NCBI RefSeq assembly: GCF_037338445.1 | Contig: NZ_CP147838.1 | Span: 3,286,001-3,350,000, forward strand | Source of the DNA: Salinibaculum sp. SYNS191 | Lineage (GTDB): Archaea; Halobacteriota; Halobacteria; Halobacteriales; Haloarculaceae | DNA: 64,000 bases | Reading direction: 5' to 3' | Shown here: positions 51,256 through 59,150 of the stretch, piece by piece | Numbering within the stretch: position 1 is the first letter of the stretch | Layout of the letters: every line of letters starts with the position of its first letter | The notes under the pieces: model-generated | The model's input: only the letters and a program-made list of their open reading frames with translations | What the model was told of the DNA's origin: nothing | Databases searched by the model: none | Position numbers and translations under genes: made by a program

Positions 51256-51662
51256 TATACAGCATCGACGCCGAGATTACGGTCCCGGTCCGCGAGACGG
51301 AGGTAACGGACCGGGTGGCCGACGCTGTCACCAACCTCTTTCCCGGCGCGGACCTCGAACACAGCCACGGCGAACTCCGCGGAACGGTCCACGACCTCTC
51401 GCAGTTCTCCGAACTGCTACACCGCCAGGAGATTCTCGACACCGCCCGCGGCGTCTTCTTCGACAATCAGCGGGGCGACACCTTCACCTTCCGCGTGAAG
51501 AAGCAGGCGGCCTTCCAGGGCGTGGTCAACTTCGTCGTCGACGACCCCGGCGAACTCGGGGCCATCACCGTCCGGGTCCGCGTCGAGGAGCCGGGCGTCG
51601 AGGCCTTCGTCGACCACATCGCGCCGCCGACGGAGGACGGCAAGCCCGTCGACCCGGAGTAG
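51252..51662 (+). CDS. UPF0201 family RNA-binding-like protein
   Basis: 136 residues. Two beta-alpha-beta units: IYSIDAEITVPVRETEVTDRVADAV and HRQEILDTARGVFFDNQRGDTFTFRVKKQAAFQG. Family members are annotated as RNA-binding or exosome-associated. Coupled to the UPF0200 gene, an order conserved in archaea. Confidence 0.88.
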   Translation: MIYSIDAEITVPVRETEVTDRVADAVTNLFPGADLEHSHGELRGTVHDLSQFSELLHRQEILDTARGVFFDNQRGDTFTFRVKKQAAFQGVVNFVVDDPGELGAITVRVRVEEPGVEAFVDHIAPPTEDGKPVDPE

Positions 51663-51761
51663 ACAGACGGGCCGTCCGCTACCGTCTCCTCCGGTAGCCC
51701 CGGACCTCTCGGCCAGTCGTCGCGGGTTTCATTACGTCGTGGAGCGACAGCCAACGTATCG

Positions 51762-52658
51762 ATGCTTGCCCCCATTGCCGTCCGCGACGTCATGCAGACA
51801 CCGGTCGAGACGATTCCGCCAGACGCCTCGGCGCGCACGGCCGCGACCCGTCTCCGCGAGGCCGGTATCGGCTCGCTGGTCGTCTGCGAGAACCGCTCGC
51901 CCGTCGGCATCGTCACCGACGTCGACGTGACCGACCTGGTCTCGGAGGGGCTCGACCCCGCCGAGACGACGGTCTCGGACATCATGTCCAGCCCCCTGCT
52001 CACCATCAAGGTGGACGACTCCATCCAGGACGCCGCACAGACGATGCGTGACCACACCTACCGCCGTCTCCCCGTCGTTGAGGACGGCGAGGTGGTCGGT
52101 ATCGTCACCACGACGGACCTCTCGAACTACCTGCCACACCTGATTCGGATGGGACGACGCGACACGCCTGACGAGGACCGCGAGCGGACGAGCATCCGCG
52201 TCGACACCGCCTACGAGAACGACGACTGGGCGTTCGAGTACCTGGGCGACGAGGCGCAGATAGACGTCGGCGACACGGTCAAGTTCACCAAGACGCTCTC
52301 CGAGGCGGACGTCGAAGCCTTCGCGGAGGCCAGCGGCGACACCAACCGCCTCCACATGGACGCCGACTTCGCCGCGACGACCCGCTTCGGCGAGCGCATC
52401 GCCCACGGCACGCTCGTCGTCGGCGTCATCTCCTCCGCGCTCGCGCGCCTGCCGGGACTCATCATCTACCTCTCACAGGACGTGAGCTACCTCGGACCGG
52501 TCCCGCTGGACGAGCGCGTCACGGCCGAGTGTGAGGTCGTCGAGAACATCGGCAACAACCGCTTCCGGCTCTCGACCGCCGTCGTCCGGAGCGACGGCGA
52601 GACGGTGGTCGACGGCGAGGCGGTCGTCATCTCCGACGAGATTCCCCCCGCCGAGTGA
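51762..52658 (+). CDS. CBS-pair fused to MaoC-like hot-dog dehydratase
   Basis: 298 residues. Two CBS motifs fill about 1-130 (VRDVMQTPVETIPPDASAR; VSDIMSSPLLTIKVDDSI; RRLPVVEDGEVVGIVTTTDL). A linker then leads to a MaoC domain (about 160-295): DTVKFTKTLSEADVEAFAEASGDTN, HMDADFAATTRFGERIAHG with the Asp/His pair, and GEAVVISDEIPP. MaoC domains hydrate (R)-enoyl-CoA. The CBS pair may bind AMP or CoA derivatives and regulate the enzyme. Confidence 0.9.
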   Translation: MLAPIAVRDVMQTPVETIPPDASARTAATRLREAGIGSLVVCENRSPVGIVTDVDVTDLVSEGLDPAETTVSDIMSSPLLTIKVDDSIQDAAQTMRDHTYRRLPVVEDGEVVGIVTTTDLSNYLPHLIRMGRRDTPDEDRERTSIRVDTAYENDDWAFEYLGDEAQIDVGDTVKFTKTLSEADVEAFAEASGDTNRLHMDADFAATTRFGERIAHGTLVVGVISSALARLPGLIIYLSQDVSYLGPVPLDERVTAECEVVENIGNNRFRLSTAVVRSDGETVVDGEAVVISDEIPPAE

Positions 52659-52659
52659 G

Positions 52660-52875
52660 TCAGTCCGAGGCCGACGGGGGCTGGACGCCGCCCTCGTCGA
52701 CGAGCGCGTACATGCCGCCGGTGACCTGGCGAATCCGGCCCCGCTGTTGTAGCAGACGGCACTGTCGCTCGACGGCGGCCGGGTGTGCGTCGAGCAGTGC
52801 CGCGAGCTCCGGGCCGGTCGCCGGCCCGTGCTCGGTGAGCGCCTCAGCAATCGCGTGCCGCTCTGGGTCGACCAT
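52660..52875 (-). CDS. Small winged-helix protein
   Basis: 71 residues from ATG 52875; an ATG at 52920 lies too close to a TTTAAA box (about 52932) to be transcribed as a start. Helix-turn-helix (IAEALTEHGPATGPELAALLDAHPAAVERQCRLLQQRGRI) plus a beta wing (QVTGGMYALV). Probably a DNA-binding protein. Its stop lies next to the CBS-MaoC stop. Confidence 0.72.
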   Translation of the reverse strand: MVDPERHAIAEALTEHGPATGPELAALLDAHPAAVERQCRLLQQRGRIRQVTGGMYALVDEGGVQPPSASD

Positions 52876-52932
52876 CCGACTCCGGGTTAGGACTGGACTG
52901 CCCTGAAGACCGTCCCGCATAGATTTGGTCCT

Positions 52933-53490
52933 TTAAACCTGCCACATCACGACGCCGAACAGCACGAGCACCCCGAGGACGTCACAGACGTTCGTGACGA
53001 CGGGAATCACCACGTCGTCGGGGTCGAGTTCGAACCGGTAGGCGGCGTAGGTCGCGATGAATGTCACGACGACTGCCAGCACCGCGAGAACCAGCCCGCT
53101 GGTGATTGCGACGGTGGCGACGGTCAGCGGCGAGAGCGCGGCCCCGGCGGTCAGTTCCGCCAGTATCCACGCCCCCAGCCCGATGAGCGGGAAGACGGTC
53201 GCCGCCAGCGCGACGGTTGCGGCGGCGTTGCCGAGCAGGATGTCGTCGCCGGGGTCGAACGAGAGGGTCCCGAGGTGGAAGGCCGTCGAGAGCCGCGCGG
53301 CGAGGATGCTGCCGAGGTTGCCGGCGGTGCCGATAGTGACGGGGACGAGCACGAGCAGCGACGGCGAGCGCAACAGTTCGGCCTCGAAACTGCTCAGGAC
53401 GAGCCCGCTGCCGATTTCGACGAGCGTGAGCACGAGCAGGACGGGCAGCATCGCTCGCGATATCGCGCGGATGGTCCACTCGGTCTGCAT
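52933..53490 (-). CDS. MgtE/SLC41-type divalent cation transporter, half 2
   Basis: 185 residues with five membrane helices: LPVLLVLTLVEIGSGLVLSSF, LLVLVPVTIGTAGNLGSILAARLS, and VVIPVVTNVCDVLGVLVLFG. TAGNLGSILAAR and the late Asp are MgtE membrane-domain marks. The cytoplasmic N and CBS domains of bacterial MgtE are missing. It starts directly after the stop of half 1, so the two are made together. Confidence 0.87.
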   Translation of the reverse strand: MQTEWTIRAISRAMLPVLLVLTLVEIGSGLVLSSFEAELLRSPSLLVLVPVTIGTAGNLGSILAARLSTAFHLGTLSFDPGDDILLGNAAATVALAATVFPLIGLGAWILAELTAGAALSPLTVATVAITSGLVLAVLAVVVTFIATYAAYRFELDPDDVVIPVVTNVCDVLGVLVLFGVVMWQV

Positions 53491-54072
53491 CTATCCGACC
53501 CCCGCTGCAAAGAGCACGGTGCGGACGGCGAGGAGGAGGAAGGCCACGCCGAAGACGTCGCCGGCCGTCGTCACGATGGGACCGACCAGCGTGTCGGGGT
53601 TGTACCCGCGGCGGTAGCCGGCGAAGACGACGACGACGACGGTCACAGAGAGCACGATACCGGAGAGCAGGCCGGCCAGCAGGGCGATGGCCAGCAGTAT
53701 CGACAGCGGGGCCGCCTCGCCGCCGAGCGCAGTCAGCGCTGCAACCGCGGCCACGGCGGCGACCGAACTGGCGAGCAGTCCGTTGAGGATTGCGGCGGCC
53801 ACTGCCCGATAGAGGCGCGCGTCCGCGCCCCGGAGTTCCGGGGCGACCAGGCCCTGGTGGAGGCCGGTGGCGAGGCGCGCGCCCAGCGAGCCGTAGACGT
53901 TGCCCCGCGTCGCCAAAAGCGCCGGGACGAGCACCAGCAGGCCGGGCACGGCGCGAAACTCCGCGCGCATCCCGCCAAGTACGACGCCCGCGAGCAGGCC
54001 GCCGACTGCGCTGGCCGCCAGTGCCGGGAGCCCCTCTCGGTAGGCCGCGACAGCGACCTCGCGGACGGTCAT
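53491..54072 (-). CDS. MgtE/SLC41-type divalent cation transporter, half 1
   Basis: 193 residues with five membrane helices: LAASAVGGLLAGVVLGG, LLVLVPALLATRGNVYGSLGARLATGL, VVVFAGYRRGYNPDTLVGPIVTTAGDVFGV. The ATRGNVYGSLGARL and GPIVTTAGD parts are MgtE family pore motifs. With half 2 it makes a split transporter, as in archaeal and eukaryotic SLC41-like proteins. TTTTTTACA box about 30 bases upstream. Confidence 0.87.
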   Translation of the reverse strand: MTVREVAVAAYREGLPALAASAVGGLLAGVVLGGMRAEFRAVPGLLVLVPALLATRGNVYGSLGARLATGLHQGLVAPELRGADARLYRAVAAAILNGLLASSVAAVAAVAALTALGGEAAPLSILLAIALLAGLLSGIVLSVTVVVVVFAGYRRGYNPDTLVGPIVTTAGDVFGVAFLLLAVRTVLFAAGVG

Positions 54073-54144
54073 CAGTTCGAGCCACGTACCCGCGATGTAA
54101 AAAAGGGCCAGACACCGTCACGCGACCACCCCGACGAGTTGTCA

Positions 54145-54177
54145 GTTTGGTTGTTCGAAAATAAAAAACAACCAAAC
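54145..54177. promoter_or_regulatory. 11-bp perfect inverted repeat between mgtE and the sulfur operon
   Basis: GTTTGGTTGTT (54145-54155) and AACAACCAAAC (54167-54177) match perfectly with an 11-base AT-rich spacer. The half-site centres are 22 bases apart, two helical turns. It sits upstream of both divergent promoters and is a strong candidate regulator site. Confidence 0.6.
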
Positions 54178-54243
54178 GTCCCTAACCGCTCTATACTTCA
54201 CAATTTCACACTTCGATTCTCACAGACTTGGAACAATTGCACA

Positions 54244-54253
54244 CTATTATAAC
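54244..54253 (+). promoter_or_regulatory. TATA box for the dsrE-tusA-sqr operon
   Basis: CTATTATAAC about 35-40 bases before ATG 54287; leader of about 10-15 bases. Confidence 0.5.
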
Positions 54254-54286
54254 ATCCGGGGGCCAAGGGTTACCTGGGAGACGACA

Positions 54287-54688
54287 ATGTCAGGATACGC
54301 AATCGTACTCGCATCGAGCGAGCTAGAACGGGTACAGGCGGTCAGTATGATCGGTTCGATAGCGGCCTCCTCGGACACACCGGTGGAGGTCTTCGTGACC
54401 ATGAACGGGCTGACGGCCTTCGAGAAGGAACGCGTCGAGGGCGGCGACTTCGACGTCGCCGGCCCGGTCGGCCAGGCGATGCTCACTTCGGAGGGCGACG
54501 AGATGCCCATCTTCACCGAGCAACTGGCGCAGGCCAAGGAAATCGGACCGATGTCGGTGTACGCCTGCTCCCTGGCGATGGACGTCATGGACACCGACCT
54601 CGACGACTACGTGGACGTCTTCGACGAGGTGCTCGGCGTGGCCGGGTTCCTCTCGAAGGCACGCGACAAGCAGGTCATGTTCGTCTGA
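54287..54688 (+). CDS. DsrE/DsrF-like sulfur-relay family protein
   Basis: 133 residues. DsrE/PF13686-like fold: YAIVLASSELERVQAVSMIGSIAASSDTPVEVFVTMNGL at the start, then a helical region and GPMSVYACSLAMDVM with a Cys near residue 100 that would carry sulfur. First gene of a sulfur operon; relatives pass persulfide to TusA. Confidence 0.88.
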   Translation: MSGYAIVLASSELERVQAVSMIGSIAASSDTPVEVFVTMNGLTAFEKERVEGGDFDVAGPVGQAMLTSEGDEMPIFTEQLAQAKEIGPMSVYACSLAMDVMDTDLDDYVDVFDEVLGVAGFLSKARDKQVMFV

Positions 54689-54698
54689 GGTGATTACA

Positions 54699-54938
54699 AT
54701 GAGTGAAACTATGGAACCCGACATCACGGTCGATTCGCGCGGTGCAACCTGTCCCGGTCCGCTGATGGACCTCATCGGCAAGGTCAAGCAGTCCGACCCG
54801 GGCACGGTCATCGAACTACAGACGTCCGACGACTCCTCGAAGAGCGACGTCCCGGACTGGCTGGACGAAGCGGGCCACAACCTGCTCGAAGTCGTCGACC
54901 AGGGCGACTACTGGAGCGTGTACGTGGAGACGGCCTGA
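54699..54938 (+). CDS. TusA/SirA-like sulfur carrier
   Basis: 79 residues from ATG 54699. The family motif RGATCPGPLMDLI carries the active Cys in CPxP, followed by GTVIELQTSDDSSKSDVPDWL and WSVYVET. A persulfide carrier, placed between DsrE and the sulfide:quinone reductase. Confidence 0.92.
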   Translation: MSETMEPDITVDSRGATCPGPLMDLIGKVKQSDPGTVIELQTSDDSSKSDVPDWLDEAGHNLLEVVDQGDYWSVYVETA

Positions 54939-54969
54939 GCCCGCGACGGGCTCGTTCCCGGAGATTACC

Positions 54970-56112
54970 ATGAGTGAACACATCGTCATCGTCGGCGGCG
55001 GCACCGGCGGCACAGTACTGGCGAATCGACTCGCAGACAAACTCGGCGCGGAGATAGACAGCGGTGACGTCCAGGTGACGATGGTCACGGACAGCCAGGA
55101 CCACGTCTACAAGCCAATCTGGCTGTACGTCCCCTTCGGGAAGAAGGACCCGGCCGACGCACGGCGTCCGGTCGCAGAACTGGTCGACCGTCGCGTCGAC
55201 ATCACCTACGACCGCGTCACTGGCATCGACACGGACGACAAGCAGCTCTCGCTGGCCGACGGCCCAGCGATGGCCTACGACCACCTCACGCTCGCGATGG
55301 GCGTCGAACTCGTCCCCGACGAGGTTCCCGGCCTGAAAGAGGGCGGCCACCACTTCTACGGCGAGGACGGTGCCACCGAACTCCGCGACGCGATGGCCGA
55401 GTTCACCGAAGGCCACCTCGTCCTGAGCGTCATCGGCGTGCCCCACATGTGCCCGGCCGCACCCGTGGAGTTCGTGCTGATGGCCGACGACTGGCTGCGC
55501 AAGCGCGGCGTCCGCGACGACGTCGAGATAACGTACACCTACCCCATCCAGCGCGCCCACGGCATCCAGTCCGTCGCGGACTGGGCGACCGAGGAGTTCG
55601 AGGAGAAGGACATCAACGTCCAGACGTTCTTCAACGCCGACGAGGTCGACCCTGAAGAGAAGGTGCTGCACTCGATGGAGGGCAAGGAACTCGACTACGA
55701 CCTGCTGGTCGGCATCCCGCCCCACACCGGCAGCGAACTCGTCACCGAGGCCGGACTCGGCGACGGCGGGTGGGTCGACGTCGACAAGCACACGCTGGAA
55801 GCCACCGCGGCGGAGGACGTCTACGCCATCGGCGACGTGGCCGACGTCCCCACCAGCAAGGCCGGCAGCGTCGCCCACTACGAGGCCGGCACGGTGGCTG
55901 ACCGCATCGCCAGCAAAGTCCGCGGGCAGGTCCCCACGGCGACCTACGAGGGGAAGACAGTGTGCTTCATCGAGGCTGGCATGGACGAGGCGACGTTCGT
56001 GGAGTTCGCCTACGGGAACGAACCGACCGTCCGGCCCGCCTCGACGCCGGTCCACTGGGCGAAACTCGGATACAACGAGTCCTACTGGCTGACCGCCCGG
56101 GGGCTGCTCTGA
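54970..56112 (+). CDS. Sulfide:quinone oxidoreductase-like FAD protein
   Basis: 380 residues. FAD motif IVIVGGGTGGTVLANRLA, the second GIDTDDK region and AEDVYAIGDVADVPTSKAGS. Redox-active Cys161 (GVPHMCPAAP) and Cys332 (KTVCFIEAG) fit the SQR pair; the third Cys of many SQRs is absent, so sulfide handling may rely on the TusA/DsrE partners. C-terminal amphipathic part for membrane contact. Oxidises sulfide and reduces quinone at the inner membrane face. Confidence 0.87.
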   Translation: MSEHIVIVGGGTGGTVLANRLADKLGAEIDSGDVQVTMVTDSQDHVYKPIWLYVPFGKKDPADARRPVAELVDRRVDITYDRVTGIDTDDKQLSLADGPAMAYDHLTLAMGVELVPDEVPGLKEGGHHFYGEDGATELRDAMAEFTEGHLVLSVIGVPHMCPAAPVEFVLMADDWLRKRGVRDDVEITYTYPIQRAHGIQSVADWATEEFEEKDINVQTFFNADEVDPEEKVLHSMEGKELDYDLLVGIPPHTGSELVTEAGLGDGGWVDVDKHTLEATAAEDVYAIGDVADVPTSKAGSVAHYEAGTVADRIASKVRGQVPTATYEGKTVCFIEAGMDEATFVEFAYGNEPTVRPASTPVHWAKLGYNESYWLTARGLL

Positions 56113-56121
56113 GGTGGTAGC

Positions 56122-56847
56122 ATGAGCGACGAACAGTCACCCGAGCAGATGGACGGACAGGGCGACGGCGAGTCGGCCGCCGAGAACGAACAGGGCAACG
56201 GCGAGTCGGCCGCCGAGACGGCCGGCCAGGCGGCAGTCCCGCCGGAACTGGTGCAGGCGGTCGAGGAGAACCCCGAGGAGGTCGCCCGTCTCGTCCAGAA
56301 CTTGGACCAGGTCAACGACCTGCTGGACGCCTCCGCGGTCGCCACCGCCGCGATGGACGACGGCATGGTGATGCGCCTGACGGAGGACGGCTCGGCGCTG
56401 GGCGCGGCCGCCGACAACGCGGCGACGCCGGAACTCGCGAACCTGGGGGAGGCGGTCGGTGACAACGCCGACTCCCTCGCCGAGGGCGTCGAGACGGTGG
56501 TCCAGCTCCAGGAGACCGGCACGCTCGACGACCTGGCCGCCTTCGCCAACACCGTCTCACTGCTCCAGGCCGCGATGGACGACGAGATGGTGATGAAGCT
56601 GACCGAGACCGGGTCGCGCCTGGGCGAACTCGCCGACACCGCCGCGGACGACGACGTCGCCGGCGGGCTGGAGGACGTCCTCTACGCCGTCGGTGACGCC
56701 ACCAGCGAGGAGGCGGAACCCGTCGGCATCGTGGGCCTCGCGAAGGCGCTGCGGGACCCCGAGGTCAAGGCCGGCATGGGTGTCGCCCTGAACCTGCTGA
56801 AGGCGCTCGGTGGAACGCTCGGGAACCCCGACGCCGACCGGTCGTAG
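56122..56847 (+). CDS. DUF1641 domain protein of the sulfur operon
   Basis: 241 residues. A Gln/Glu/Gly-rich N-terminus, then helical repeats of DUF1641 type: EENPEEVARLVQNLDQVNDLLD, TAAMDDGMVMRLTEDGSAL and again LQAAMDDEMVMKLTETGSRL, with the C-terminal GIVGLAKALRDPEVKAGMGVALNLLKALG. DUF1641 proteins often accompany SQR or formate dehydrogenase genes; role unknown. Starts nine bases after sqr. Confidence 0.87.
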   Translation: MSDEQSPEQMDGQGDGESAAENEQGNGESAAETAGQAAVPPELVQAVEENPEEVARLVQNLDQVNDLLDASAVATAAMDDGMVMRLTEDGSALGAAADNAATPELANLGEAVGDNADSLAEGVETVVQLQETGTLDDLAAFANTVSLLQAAMDDEMVMKLTETGSRLGELADTAADDDVAGGLEDVLYAVGDATSEEAEPVGIVGLAKALRDPEVKAGMGVALNLLKALGGTLGNPDADRS

Positions 56848-56963
56848 CGCGCGACCGAGAGGTCACACCGGTCAAGATTTTCCCCGGTCAAGACTGCTGC
56901 ACCAGCCGATGCGCTCGCGACCTGTCCTGTCACCCGTCGAGCGTTCGGAGCCCGACCACGAGA

Positions 56964-56984
56964 TTTATACAGAATACATGTATT
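56964..56984. promoter_or_regulatory. TATA box and 12-bp palindrome before the HTH-PIN pair
   Basis: TTTATAC box at 56964-56970 followed at 56973-56984 by the perfect palindrome AATACATGTATT, 11 bases before ATG 56995. Position over the transcription start suits repression by the HTH partner. Confidence 0.62.
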
Positions 56985-56994
56985 ATGTACGAGT

Positions 56995-57564
56995 ATGGGA
57001 ACCTCGCCGGTTTCAGCCGACGGTGCCGACGCCGGGCCGGAAGAGGCATACTCGGGCCTGCTCGCGTACGCGGAGTTACTCACCAATCCGGAACTCGCTC
57101 GCCTGTACGCAGAAATCTTGCAACGCGGGCCTGTGACCGTCGAGACACTCAAAGAAGAACTGGACGTCCCACACTCGACTGCGTACAAATACGTGGGTCG
57201 GTTAGAGGAGATGGGAGTCCTCGACCGGGACGACGATACCACCCCCGCAACGGTGACGGTCGAGCCGGTGCGCCTCGTGCTGGAAACCGGCGAGGGCGAA
57301 ATTGCCGCGACGCCGGTTTTCATCATCGCCATCGGAGAGCAAACTGACAACGACGATATCGCGGTGTTCGTCGACCGCCACGGCGTCGCGAAACTCGGTG
57401 CTGCACTTCACTACACGTTCCGGGTGCGAGCAGGCGAACTGACACAGCGAACTGCCGCATCTCGCCTCGACGTTCACCCCGTCGAGGCGATGACCGTCTT
57501 CGACGCGCTTCTGGAGGTCATCGAGAGCGCTGTAGAGTACGACCCGTATCTGTCCGAGAAGTAG
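56995..57564 (+). CDS. HTH (TrmB-like, DUF7437) protein, likely antitoxin
   Basis: 189 residues. A winged helix at about 20-80: SGLLAYAELLTNPELARLYAEILQ, VTVETLKEELDVPHSTAYKYVGRLEEMGVLDRD. The rest is a beta/alpha domain (PVFIIAIGEQTDNDDIAVFVDRHGVAKL) with a helical end. Haloarchaeal proteins of this build stand directly before PIN-domain genes; here the PIN gene starts one base after its stop. A palindrome lies at its promoter. Confidence 0.78.
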   Translation: MGTSPVSADGADAGPEEAYSGLLAYAELLTNPELARLYAEILQRGPVTVETLKEELDVPHSTAYKYVGRLEEMGVLDRDDDTTPATVTVEPVRLVLETGEGEIAATPVFIIAIGEQTDNDDIAVFVDRHGVAKLGAALHYTFRVRAGELTQRTAASRLDVHPVEAMTVFDALLEVIESAVEYDPYLSEK

Positions 57565-57565
57565 A

Positions 57566-58093
57566 ATGACCGGCGCCCCAATTCCGCCAGGGAGCGTCGT
57601 CGTGATAGACACCAGTGTTGTCATCGCCATCGGCAGCCCAGCCAACGAAAAGTACCGCGCTCTCGAACAGTACGTGACGCGACACGACGTCACCGTCCGG
57701 GTTCCAGACTACGTTGCGTCGGAACTGGGGGAGTCGCCAGACGCCTACCAGTACCAGCACGAGAGTCTCCGAGCCGCGCGAGACGCTGGCTGGGTCCACC
57801 CAGTTTCGGCGAAATTCGATGCCCCCGCCGTGTCCACAGTTATCGACAGGACCCGTGAGCGCATGGCCGCTCTCTCTGCTGACGACGTCACCGAAGACGA
57901 AATCGAAAAGACCAATGCCGTGCTCGCTGGGGTCGCCTATCAACTCGCACAGAACGACCAGTCCATCGGCGTCCTGGTCAGTGATAGTCTCGCCGAACAG
58001 GCAATTGCTGACGTGTTATCCGCAGAAGGGTGCGAGGCGAGTGTCGTGGAGGGTCGGGAATTCGTGACCTCGCTCGTCGAGAGCGAACTGTAG
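57566..58093 (+). CDS. PIN-domain-like protein, likely toxin
   Basis: 175 residues. PIN features: SVVVIDTSVVIAIGSP (first catalytic Asp), RVPDYVASELGES (Asp/Glu), TNAVLAGVAYQLAQND and GVLVSDSLAEQAIADVL (late Asp). Probably a site-specific RNase held off by the HTH partner. Longer than typical VapC. The two genes are separated by a single base. Confidence 0.8.
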   Translation: MTGAPIPPGSVVVIDTSVVIAIGSPANEKYRALEQYVTRHDVTVRVPDYVASELGESPDAYQYQHESLRAARDAGWVHPVSAKFDAPAVSTVIDRTRERMAALSADDVTEDEIEKTNAVLAGVAYQLAQNDQSIGVLVSDSLAEQAIADVLSAEGCEASVVEGREFVTSLVESEL

Positions 58094-58268
58094 ACTGCGC
58101 TCGTCTGCCGGTTTCGAACGGTTTCGACGGCACGCAGGACGCAATTGTTCGTCGAATCGCGGGAAACGCAAGACCTCGGGAATTATTCTACGCCACCGTC
58201 CCGCTGTCTGGTTTCACCGCCCACGGCGGTTCCAAAACCGTTTCACCTGCCGAGTGGCAACGGCGGCT

Positions 58269-59150
58269 ATGAGCCGCCCGACGATTCTGCTGACGAACGA
58301 CGACGGTATCGACGCCGCCGGCCTGGTTCGCCTCTACGAGGAACTGACTGCAATCGGGGACGTGACTGTCGTCGCCCCCGCGGAGAATCAGAGCGGCGTC
58401 GGTCGCACGCGTTCCCACGCCGCCGTCCGCCGCGACCACCCGTGGGGCTACACCCTCTCCGGCACCCCCGCCGACTGCGTCGCCTACGCCCTCCGCGGGC
58501 TCGACACCGACTTCGACCTGGTGGTCTCGGGCTGTAACCACGGTCCCAACGCCGGCAACTACGTCACCGGCCGCTCGGGCACCGTCGGTGCCGGCATCGA
58601 AGCCGCCTTCCTCGGGACGCCGGCCGTCGCAGTCTCTGCTTACCACCACGAGGACTTCTTCCCGGAACCGGCCAGTGCCTACGACTTCGGCCGGCCGGCG
58701 CGGGTGACCGTCGACATCTGCCGGCGTGCGGAGGTCGCCGGCCTGTTCTCCGAGGGGACGCTGCTGAACGTGAACGTCCCGCTGGACGTGGCCGACCCCA
58801 CGATGCGCCGGACCCGCCCGCTGCCCGACTACGACCTCGATGTCGAGGAAGACGCCGACCCCGACGACATCGACGCCATCGAGGCCATCGGCCGCGACGG
58901 CGAGGTCGACGGCGACGACGACGGCACGATAATCCGGATGCGCGACGAGGTGTGGCCGGGGGCCGTCGGCTTCGAGAACCCGTTTCCGCCGACCGAGGAA
59001 CACCGCCGGCGCTACCCCCGCGGGACGGACCGGCGCGCGCTGGTCGACGGCGAAATAAGCGTCTCGCCGCTCTCGATAGAACACGGCGACCACGAGACCG
59101 AGGACCTGGCAGCACTCGTCGACGCCTACAACGAGGAAAAACTGGCGTAA
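58269..59150 (+). CDS. surE: 5'/3'-nucleotidase SurE
   Basis: 293 residues from ATG 58269. Family start ILLTNDDGIDAAGLVRLYEEL (metal-binding DD), APAENQSGVGRT, VVSGCNHGPNAGNYVTGRSGTVGAGIEA-type motif and an Asp-rich C-terminal insert (about 200-225). SurE removes phosphate from nucleoside monophosphates. The stop is immediately followed by the convergent srp54 stop. Confidence 0.94.
   Translation: MSRPTILLTNDDGIDAAGLVRLYEELTAIGDVTVVAPAENQSGVGRTRSHAAVRRDHPWGYTLSGTPADCVAYALRGLDTDFDLVVSGCNHGPNAGNYVTGRSGTVGAGIEAAFLGTPAVAVSAYHHEDFFPEPASAYDFGRPARVTVDICRRAEVAGLFSEGTLLNVNVPLDVADPTMRRTRPLPDYDLDVEEDADPDDIDAIEAIGRDGEVDGDDDGTIIRMRDEVWPGAVGFENPFPPTEEHRRRYPRGTDRRALVDGEISVSPLSIEHGDHETEDLAALVDAYNEEKLA

Noticed and set aside
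58564..59115. Arg/Pro-rich minus-strand frame opposite surE
   Set aside because: Composition unlike haloarchaeal proteins; surE is intact on the other strand.
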